Assembly (NCBI GenBank): GCA_024114885.1
Contig: CP099420.1
Coordinates: 248,001 to 312,000, forward strand
Direction: 5' to 3'
DNA length: 64,000 nt
Source: Septoria linicola
Taxonomy: Eukaryota; Ascomycota; Dothideomycetes; Mycosphaerellales; Mycosphaerellaceae
In this document: in pieces, positions 55,596 to 64,000 of the stretch
How positions within the stretch are numbered: the first letter of the stretch is position 1
Layout: every line of letters begins with the position of its first letter
Notes under the pieces: generated by a model
Database searches by the model: none
Seen by the model: the letters and a program-made list of their open reading frames with translations, nothing else
Told to the model about the DNA's origin: nothing
Translations under genes and position numbers: made by a program

Positions 55596-57499
55596 TGTCG
55601 TGGTTCAAGTTGGATGATGTGTTGAGGAGGATAGTTGTCTTTCGCTCTACCGGATTGATAGTTCACTGCTGCAAGTTTCTAGAGAATAGTCGAAAGGCAA
55701 TGAAAGCTATCGTGAGGTATACGTACATCTGCCTGCCCGAATACCGGAGGCGTGAGGTGGAGTCGGCAACACATCGGGCGTCAGCAAGCAGTATGCCGAC
55801 CCGATCGCCTATCGTGCAGATGTGGCCTTGCCAATGGCTTGCATGACTAACAAGGCCACAGATAGGTCAAGCGGTCTTGGTATTACAGGTAGGGCGTATG
55901 GAGAAGTTGTGGTCTTGGGATAGAAATACCACAAATGGCGGGGTCTGCAGAGGTATCAGTCAGTTGGCTAAACCATTAGCCGTGCTGCGTACACTCCATA
56001 GCAGCCCGGCCCGGGATCTGCTTCAGTAAAGTGTTTCGTTCCCATTGCTCTCTCGTTCTCCTAAGAGCCATTCGCATACCACTTGTAGTCGCACACAATG
56101 ACATGGTCGGCAGCCATGTGTACTGGACTCTTCTGTCAAGTTGCTGCACGTCAATCTGGCCAGTCATGATGAATGCCAAGGCTCTTGCTATGTCGTAATC
56201 CATTCTCCACAAGTATCCTTTAATTTGGGCATGACCTCTGCTTGAGACTGCAGTACACTTGGGCTGCGAGCATCATCCGTGAGTGGCCCACCGGCCGCAA
56301 GATGGACACAGAGCCCCGACGAAGCCGCGGAAGACTGTAGTAGAGTGAATGACGAGATGACTCTGTAAGATATGCGTTGCTGATGAACGTAGTTCGATGT
56401 TGAAGCGAGAACGGTGAGCGCAAGGTTTCGGCGAGCGGCGCAGTTCCGCATGCCAAGCTTGCCTTCCTTCTGTCACATCTCCTTTCCAGGATCTCTCTAC
56501 TGCTGGTTTTCACCCTGCGCATATCGCTCCGCTTTATGTCGATCTACGCCACTCACTGCGAGCACTACTTGGAAGCGTGACTCAGTTCCGTCTGGTTATC
56601 TCAATACAAGAGAGTACTTGAGCTCGCTCGACTGGCCAGGTGTGAATCGAACAGGACAAGCGCTCGGTATGAGCAACACATATGGTCATAAGCCTACTGT
56701 GCGCGATGACCGCTGGCTGCAGCCACCTCGAGGGTATAGTTCTCTCGAGCATGCCAAGCAGGGTGGGCAGCTCTGCCGACAGCATTTCGGCAGACTCATC
56801 ACATCAGCTTTATTGATCTGCACATTGCGCTCGAGCTAACCTAGTGCCATACAGTGTTCCATCAGTTGTCGAGAAGGAACAAAGCTCTATTCTTTAAGGG
56901 CGTTGTCCTGTTCTAAGATTATGATCTTCATCTTTCTGAGCGCGTTCCATTCAGCGGTAATACCACTTGCTCCGCACGACCCAGAAGACGCAGAATCTGA
57001 AGACCTCAAAGCATAGTCGGCAAGCTTTTACAGTTCTTGTCGACACCAAAAAGGTCGCGCTAGCATTCGTAGCCCCTCTCGATAATGTGCTGAGTAGCCG
57101 AAGTGGATCTCGTCTGAGCTGTGCACAACCGAGATGAGGGCCACATACCTATCGGCTACACTTCCCGACGAGGCTATTCTGGCTCGAACGTTCTGTACAA
57201 GGAAGTATGCGAAAGCTTGCTTGACCATTTGCATAAGCTCACTGCTCGTATGCGTAGATCGTTTGTTTTATGGCGAGGCTTTCTATACCAGGCTCCAGAA
57301 GCGACGACACCGAGCCTGGTCTTTCATCGCGCGTGCGCCCTCTGACAGGGTTACAGTATGCTGAATGACTGTCAAGCACATACACCGTTCGCTAGCGCCA
57401 CCACTGCTCTGTCTGTGCACTTCACTGGCTCAAGGTCGATGTCTACAAGCTGACTCTGCCTCCATGTGTGACCGACCATCTCGTCCTTCCTAAGCAAAC
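55596..57499. other. Gene-poor 1.9-kb region
   Basis: A 141-codon plus-strand frame (56414-56839) has no domain and is probably chance. No gene called. Confidence 0.4.
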
Positions 57500-59689
57500 A
57501 TGAAGTTCCTCGCGGTCTCCGCGTTGCTACTGCAGGTCGTACCACTAACGACTGCATTGCCAGCAAATGAAATCCGGCAGGAGGAGACTTACGACTATAT
57601 TGTGGTAGGGAGCGGTGCTGGCGGTGGTCCTCTTGCCAGCCGACTTGCACGAGCAGGCCATAAGACACTCTTGATCGAGGCCGGGGACGATCAAAGCGGT
57701 AATTCGAACACCACTGTTCCCATCTTCCAGTATGGAGCCAAGAAGTATCGTCACAGGCCCCGACTGACAATGATTTAGGACTCTGGTGTCTGGCGATCCA
57801 CAGATCAGGTGGGACTATTACGTTACGCATGTAAGTGCTATCATGTTCTTCCATATGCCAAGCTCATAAGGTTCGCAGTACAAAGACCAAGCAAGAGCTC
57901 GGAAAGATCCCAAATACGTCTATGACATCGGTAACGGCGAGGTATACACGGGTCTGACTCCTCCTGCCGGTGCTAAAGATCTTGGAATTCTCTATCCACG
58001 GGCAGGAACTCTCGGAGGCTGTGTCACACACAATGCCTTGATTTACATCACTGCACACGACAGCGACTGGAACGGTATCGCAGCTTTGACTGACGACGAA
58101 AGCTGGACGGCATCCAATATGAAGCAATACCTCAAGAAAGTGGAGGAATGGCAGCCAGTAGAGCCAACAGATCCGACCATATTGCTACGCGACTTGCAAT
58201 TGGTCCAGCAGCTCGCAGGCGGAGCCTCGGTCGCCACTCCTGGTGCTATAGATTTGCTGAAGCCAGTCGTTGGTCTTGGAAATGCTTTGCTGAATGACCC
58301 GAACTTGGATGTTCCTGGTCGCGATTCCAAGCAAGGTCTCTACCCAATCCCACTTACTATGGACAAGGGCACACGTAAGGGAGTACGAGAACACATCAAA
58401 GACACTGTCGCAAGCGGGTTCCCTCTTACCGTCCGAACGAACACGTTCGTCACCAAATTGGACCTCGATACCAGCGGAGCGACACCTAGAGCAGTCGGAG
58501 TAGAGTATCTGTATGGAAACAATCTTTATAGAGCTAGCCCACTCAGCGGTGGTGCAGGTACTTCTGGCTCTGCAAAGGCTAGCAAGGAGGTTATCTTGTC
58601 TGGGGGCGCATATGTGAGTAGTGGTGTCTGTTACTCGTTGAAGTGCTCACTGACCTTCGGTCCAGAACACTGTTCAATTGCTCAAGCTAAGTGGCATCGG
58701 ACCAAGAGCAGAGCTTGAATCGTTCGACATCCCAGTCATCGTGGACTCACCAGGTATTGGTACCAACCTGCAGGATCGATACGAGGTTGGCCTAAATGTT
58801 GCCCACGACAAGGACTTTCCCATCCTGGACGGCTGCACTCTTGACGCCAAGGAGCACGATAAGTGCTACAAGCAATGGGTCAATGGTCCGCCTATCCTAG
58901 CACAACGTGGCACTTATGCGACCAACGGTCTTGCAGCGACTATGATCAAGCGTTCTGATTTCGCAGCGAACACTGATGTGGATATGTTCATTTTCGCCTC
59001 TCCTGCAAACTTCACTGGCTACTACCCAAAGTGGTATGATGGAGTACTGCAAAATCACCATAGCTGTAAGTGACTGAGCAAGCGCGAGCAACTCTTTTTG
59101 GAAAACATTGACACGTTTCCAGTCTCGTGGTACACCTTGAAGGCGCACACTCGCAATCATGCTGGAACTGTCACACTTCGCAGCGCCGATCCTCTTGATC
59201 CTCCACAGATCGACTTCAGTAAGCATTGTCAAGAAGGGGATCATTAGCATTGATACTGACCCAATTCTCGCAGACTACTTCGACACTGGCACCACAGAAA
59301 ACGGCGCTGACCAGGCCGACCTGAATGCAATGATCCAGGCGCTCAAGATCTCCCGTCAAGCTCTTCAAAAGTACAATCAACTCCCTCTCAGCCTCCTCGG
59401 TGGAAGCAAGTTCAAAGAGATCTCCCCAGGCCCTGAGGTCACGACAGACGAAGGTCTTGGCGAGTACATCAAGAGTCGAGCATGGGGCCATCATGCTTGT
59501 GGAACCGTGCCAATTGGTGCGGATGCTGACCAGAATACGCCATTAGACAGCAAGTTCAGGGTCAAAGGAGTTGATGGGTTGAGAGTTGTGGATGCGAGTG
59601 TGTTCCCGAAGATACCTGGGGTGTTCATTACTGCGCCGATTATTGTCATGAGTGAAAAGGCCGCTGCTGTCATTTTGGAGGATGCATGA
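57500..59689 (+). CDS. Secreted GMC-family FAD oxidoreductase
   Basis: Six exons: 57500-57729, 57779-57830, 57879-58613, 58666-59065, 59123-59218 and 59274-59689 (introns 48-57 bp), 642 residues. A signal peptide ([20 protein letters not shown]) precedes the dinucleotide fold [20 protein letters not shown] and LLIEAG. The GMC-1 block is [23 protein letters not shown]-2 is [20 protein letters not shown], and the active-site His pair region is [13 protein letters not shown], followed by [14 protein letters not shown]. Every join recreates family sequence. Relatives include aryl-alcohol oxidase, glucose oxidase/dehydrogenase and choline dehydrogenase; the substrate is undetermined. It is followed on the same strand by an MFS transporter and a GH31 gene. 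Confidence 0.92.
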
Positions 59690-60083
59690 GCTGGATCAGC
59701 TACATGTGGTACTGCATTGAGCGATTTACCCTAACTGATAACACAGACACGACATTCCATCGTCTTCTGTGCTGGCTTCTGTTTCTTAGACAGATTTCAT
59801 CCTTTTATGCCAGGACAGAACGTCAAATATCTTTGTGCGATAAAACGACCTCATGCATTTGCAGGTGCAGTTGTCAGAGTTTATACTACGACCACAATCT
59901 GCGCAATGAACGCGAAGTCATGATGGCGCAGTGCACATTTGTGGATATTGAGTTCAGCATCCCGTAATCACCTCGTCATTCCACAAAGCGGACTGCAGCC
60001 CGACCCTTGCGCGTAACGATCCTTCCACGCGACAAAAAAGAGCTTGACTCTCGACATGTCTTCATCGTACACAATTCCTCGGT
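59690..60083. other. Intergenic region
   Basis: No gene recognised. Confidence 0.4.
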
Positions 60084-61559
60084 ATGCCTCCACGAAATGA
60101 TGAGCGGCGACCGCTGCTCGAACAAGGCGGCAGCAATGGAGACAATACAGGCCCACGCGATGATCGTTCGAAGAAGGTCGAATTCGATGATAAAGATTCG
60201 GCCAACCCACGAGAGTGGCCCCTTTTCTGGAAATATTCAGTAGTGTTCCAGATAACGATGACCGCCTTCTTCCTACCCATGGCTTCCAGTATTTTTGCAC
60301 CTGCTGGCGATTTGATAGCAGAAGAGTTTGGCGTGTCGAAACAGCTTGCCTTGCTCAACCAGTCAGGATTTGTGGCGATGCTCGGCATTGGCCCGCTCTT
60401 CCTGGCACCTATGAGTGAGACGTTCGGAAGGAGGACCATATACCTCATCTGTCTTGCTATCTTCACATTACTGCAGATCCCTTGCGCTTTGGCGCCAAAC
60501 CTGGCAACCTTTGTAACGTTCCGGACACTTTCTGGCCTGTTCGGATCCGTGGGCGTCGGCAATGGTGGTGGCTCGATCGCTGACATGTTTGACGCCAGCG
60601 AGAGGGCCAAGGTGCTTGGATTCTATATGATAGCGCCACTGCTAGCACCATCTGTTGGTCCCGCGATAGGAGGCGCTATTGTCAGTGGCACTAGCTGGCG
60701 TGCTCTGGCCTGGCTCATGCTCTCTCTTGCTGGCTTCACAACAATAACGTCATACTTCTTCATGTGGGAGACACGAGCAATCACAATCTTGCAACAACGC
60801 AAAACCGAGCTCGAGAAGAAACATCCAGATACCACTTTCCACGTTGAAGGCGTCAGCAACGAGTCCATTCCTGCCAAGATTGCAGGCAACAGCACACGAG
60901 CAGTCAAGATCCTAGCGACCCAGCCTATTGTCTTGATCATGTCCATATATCAGGCCTTGATCTTCAGCACCATGTACAGCCTCTATGCGTCTTACAGCGG
61001 GATCTGGTCAGCGCCGCCGTACGAATTCAACAAGAGCCAACTTGGTCTCGCCTACCTGGCACCAGCATTAGGATTCGTGATTACGGCCTTTGCAATCGTC
61101 ATACCGTACATCGACAAAATCTACGATAAGCTGTCCGAAAGAAACGATGACGACGGACAACCTGAGTATCGGCTGCCACTCGCCAACATCGGTGCAGTCT
61201 TCTTACCCTTGTCTCTATTCGTCTTTGGCTGGACCGTCCAGAAAGAAACTCATTGGGCTATACCGCTAGCAGCTATGATCTTCTTTGGAGCAAGCCAAGC
61301 AAGCATATTTAACAGCGTGCAAACATACTATACGGAAGCATACGAGAGTAATGCTGCATCTGCTCTTGCAGCAGGCTCCTTCCTTCGCAGCATGGTGGGA
61401 GGTGTGGTGCCGTTGTTTGCAAGCAGCTTGTTTGACAAGTTAGGCTATGGATGGGGCATGAGCGTCTTTGGCTTTATCGCAGCAGCGCTGATGCCTGCTC
61501 CTCTATTGTTCTTCTGGCTAGGCCGGGGACTGCGAGAGAAATACCCATTCAAAGGGTGA
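60084..61559 (+). CDS. MFS transporter, DHA1 drug:H+ antiporter type
   Basis: A single exon of 491 residues. The N-terminus is hydrophilic with NPREWPLFWKY, typical of TPO1/FLR1-like antiporters (NP.NW). About 12 hydrophobic spans follow. The motif between spans 2 and 3 is LFLAPMSETFGRRTIYLICL, the span-4/5 region has FRTLSGLFGSVGVGNGGGSI, then PSVGPAIGGAIV as motif C. The central loop is about 60 residues (KTELEKKHPDTTFHVEGVSN). It would export small molecules or polyamines at the plasma membrane. Confidence 0.92.
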   Translation: MPPRNDERRPLLEQGGSNGDNTGPRDDRSKKVEFDDKDSANPREWPLFWKYSVVFQITMTAFFLPMASSIFAPAGDLIAEEFGVSKQLALLNQSGFVAMLGIGPLFLAPMSETFGRRTIYLICLAIFTLLQIPCALAPNLATFVTFRTLSGLFGSVGVGNGGGSIADMFDASERAKVLGFYMIAPLLAPSVGPAIGGAIVSGTSWRALAWLMLSLAGFTTITSYFFMWETRAITILQQRKTELEKKHPDTTFHVEGVSNESIPAKIAGNSTRAVKILATQPIVLIMSIYQALIFSTMYSLYASYSGIWSAPPYEFNKSQLGLAYLAPALGFVITAFAIVIPYIDKIYDKLSERNDDDGQPEYRLPLANIGAVFLPLSLFVFGWTVQKETHWAIPLAAMIFFGASQASIFNSVQTYYTEAYESNAASALAAGSFLRSMVGGVVPLFASSLFDKLGYGWGMSVFGFIAAALMPAPLLFFWLGRGLREKYPFKG

Positions 61560-61971
61560 ACTGTGAGAGAAATACACAATACGAATAAGCACATCGATCA
61601 TTTGCTTTCCTACCGCGTAGTGGCTCGGCAACAAGGCTACACAAGCTTCAGCAAGCCCACGATCGCGAACTTTGTCGGCATCAAACTTCAGCCGCACGAA
61701 TGGACTCACAATGAGCGTCATCACACTCATCCGCCATTCGTTCCACTGCTTACAAGCTCAGTATGAGCATAGTATAGCGTGATGCTATGCTTAAAGATCA
61801 CTTCCTGGTACCTGCCAAGTCGACAGTCGATCACAAAATCGAGATTGATACCGCTGACTCGTGACGAAGCAATGCAAGGCACGTCACGGGATATACACGC
61901 CTTATATGGTGCTTTTGTTATAGCGTCTGCAATTCACCACGTTCCAGCGTTCCATTGTCGCGTGTGGCATA
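61560..61971. other. Intergenic region
   Basis: Short spacer upstream of the GH31 locus; no gene recognised. Confidence 0.4.
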
Positions 61972-64000
61972 ATGGCACGTCTTGCAAGTCTCTGTGCTAC
62001 CTTGCCCGTGTTGGCAGTATGCCAGCAGCCATACTACCCTCCAGGATTTCCACCAACACCAATTCTGCCATCAAGCTACAGCTATGCGCCTAGTGTTACT
62101 CCCAACGTGATGGACAAGACCGCACCCGACGCACAGACAGTCTTTCCCGGATATAAAGCAAGCAATATAGTTGACAACGCGAAAGGCGTGACAGCCGACC
62201 TAATGCTCAAAGGGCCACCATGTTCAGCCTATGGAAATGACATTCAAGAGCTGTCACTCGAGGTACAGTACCAGAGTGATCAGCGTCTTGCTGTTCGGAT
62301 CTTTCCCAAGCATTTGACTGCAGAGAACAGCTCTCAGTATATTATTCCTAAGGACTACACGCCTCTGTCGAGCCAGGACTCTGGCGCAAACAAGGACAAG
62401 AGCGATTTAAAATTTGAATGGAGCAATGAGCCAAGCTTCCAATTCAAGGTCATTCGCAAGAGCTCTAACGACGTGCTCTTCAACACTTTGGCAATAAGAT
62501 CGTGTTCGAGGATCAATTTCTGGAGCTTGTCACATCAATGGTGCCGAATTATAACAGCTACGGTCTGGCTGCATATATTCACTCCTTCCGGCTCGGGAAC
62601 AATTTCACTCAAGCATTCTGGAATGTCTATAATCTAGACAATGATCAGACGATCGATAGCAATAGCCACGACACACACCCGATGTATCTCGAGACACGAT
62701 ATGCTAATGGCACTTCGGCATCTCATGGCGTCTATGCTCGCAATGCGCACGGGCAGGATTGGCTTTTGCAGAATGACAAGTTGAAGTACAGGACTATAGG
62801 CGGCAGCTTTGATTTGTACTTTCTTTCTGGTCCAACACCTAGCAAGGTCATTAGTCAATATCATACACAGATCATTGGCACTCCAGGAATGCAGCCATAT
62901 TGGGCTCTAGGCTTCCATCAAACGCGCTGGGCCTAATCAAAATTGGACCAATTTGCAGGAAGTGATTGATCTTTATGCTGCCCAGAATATTCAGCTTGAA
63001 AGTGTCATGTGTGATCTCGACTACATGAAGATGTGAGGTTGTACCAATGTACAATTCCGAATGCGGCTAACTATGAACAGGAATCGGGACTTCACGCTTA
63101 GCCCAGGACACTACGATCTCGAGCCAGGCAGAGAGTTCCTGGCCAGGCTGCATGCTAATGGTCAGCACTGGCTGCCTATTCTCAATCCGAACATATACGC
63201 GCCGAATCCGGCCAATGCCTCGGATGCATATCCGACATACGATCGTGGTAAGGAGCTGGACGTGTACATCAAGAACAAAGATGGAGGTATCTACTACGGA
63301 GACATGTGGCCTGGCTTCAGCGCATATGTAGACTTCATTTCACCACACGCCCAACAATTCTGGACGAACGAGTTCCAAGAGTACTACAAGCAAGTCGAGT
63401 TCGATGGATTCTGGTTGGACATCAGTGATCCTACTTCGTTCTGTACTGGTAGCTGTGGCACAGGCCGACTGAACATGAATCCGATCCACGTTCCTTTTGC
63501 TCTTCCTGGCGATCCAGACACTGCGCTTGCTGTGGACTACAGATATCCTGAGGGCTTTGAGATCACGAACGCTACCGAAGGCGCTTCAGCGAGCGCAGCA
63601 GCAGCGTCTCAGTCCGCGGCATATCCTACACCGTTGGTCACACCAACGCCAACTGTTGGCCGTACCATCGCCACGCCTGGAGTAAGGAACCTTACCTTTC
63701 CTCCATACGCGATCAACAACTTTCTTCCTGGACACTCTCTTGTCAAGTCTGTGGTGTCGCCTGATGCTCTGCATGCCGATGGAAGCACCGAACACGAGCT
63801 GCACAACCTCTACGGCCATCTGAGCGGTCGTGTTTCCTACAATGCTCTGACTACGCTATACAATGGCAAGAGGCCATTCTATATCTCGCGTAGCACATTC
63901 GCTGGCTCTGGGACATTCGCAGGACATTGGGGTGGCGATACCAACGCTAAATAGGGCAACATGTAAATGACTATCTTTGCCCTACGTGTCGTTGCGCGAC
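61972..64000 (+). pseudogene. GH31 alpha-glucosidase, decaying and running off the right edge
   Basis: It begins MARLASLCATLPVLAVCQQP (signal peptide). GH31 sequence follows: KGVTADLMLKGPPCSAYGND, FEDQFLELVTSMVPNYNSYG, YWALGFHQTRW, ESVMCDLDYMK, then after a 48-bp intron (63033-63080) RDFTLSPGHYDLEPG, DGFWLDISDPTSFCTGSCG and RSTFAGSGTFAGHWGGDTNA. Three breaks are visible. Near 62490, TTGGCAAT lacks a base expected for a Gly-Asn codon pair. Near 62928-62934 the frame shifts into TAA. At 63952-63954 the family Trp codon TGG is TAG. A donor GTAAAT at 63963 suggests another intron crossing the window end. The catalytic motif is DISD rather than the usual DMNE. Confidence 0.75.

Noticed and set aside
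55014..55625. 203-codon plus-strand frame rich in Gly/Glu/Val
   Set aside because: It is antisense to the ACC-deaminase-like gene; its composition is a by-product of that gene's codon bias.
56414..56839. 141-codon plus-strand frame
   Set aside because: No domain or signal peptide; comparable frames occur by chance in this GC range.

Overview
The window is nuclear DNA of a filamentous ascomycete, most likely a Dothideomycete. The evidence is short GT-AG introns (about 48-128 bp, often with a CTGAC-like branch site), an ERG4 ergosterol gene, a GEL-type glucanosyltransferase, several secreted or GPI-type wall proteins, and a HET-domain remnant. I see roughly 27 protein-coding loci (intact, broken or partial) on both strands. 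I found no tRNA, rRNA, CRISPR array or intact transposon. Exon borders were derived by hand from splice sites and reading-frame continuity; no search was run.

Layout. 1-222: tail of a gene entering from the left. 1765-3733: secreted tyrosinase. 3903-5711: tandem pair of ankyrin-like genes (one frameshifted), followed by a HET-domain scrap (6039-6230) and a fructosamine-kinase-like gene (6376-7365). 7905-9688: ERG4 sterol reductase. 10448-13014: FAD monooxygenase fused to a membrane region. 13444-13961: small unknown gene. 14207-16269: tandem pair of Cys-rich GPI-type proteins (one frameshifted). 16970-17972: CmcJ/AsaB-like oxygenase. 17973-21257: gene-poor. 21258-22150: repetitive wall protein. 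23806-25226: GH72 glucanosyltransferase. 25227-27446: gene-poor, with decayed Ser/Thr-rich repeats. 27927-29034: broken P-loop/sulfotransferase-like gene. 29526-31086: bZIP regulator. 32373-32972: NTF2/SnoaL-like frame with one in-frame TGA. 33467-33856: small membrane protein. 34502-35528: TauD-type dioxygenase. 35550-36257: disordered protein. 36992-37350: Sec61 gamma. 37778-38650: FSH-type hydrolase. 40688-41409 and 43425-44133: secreted proteins. 45584-46303: F-box/2EXR-like protein. 47043-48732: Arb2-like protein. 49151-50605: GPI2. 51438-54450: large secreted DUF5695-like protein. 54538-55595: ACC-deaminase-like enzyme with a frameshifted C-terminus. 57500-59689: secreted GMC oxidoreductase. 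60084-61559: DHA1-type MFS transporter. 61972-end: decaying GH31 alpha-glucosidase.

How the genes fit together. Housekeeping genes (ERG4, SSS1, GPI2) are interspersed with accessory secreted, wall and oxidative genes. There is no complete secondary-metabolite cluster: no PKS, NRPS or terpene synthase core was seen. The most striking feature is six single-base frameshifts and two in-frame stops spread over six otherwise recognisable genes. This means either recent pseudogenisation of accessory genes or base-level indel errors in the assembly. The two tandem pairs are especially informative because in each one copy is intact and the other is broken by one base.
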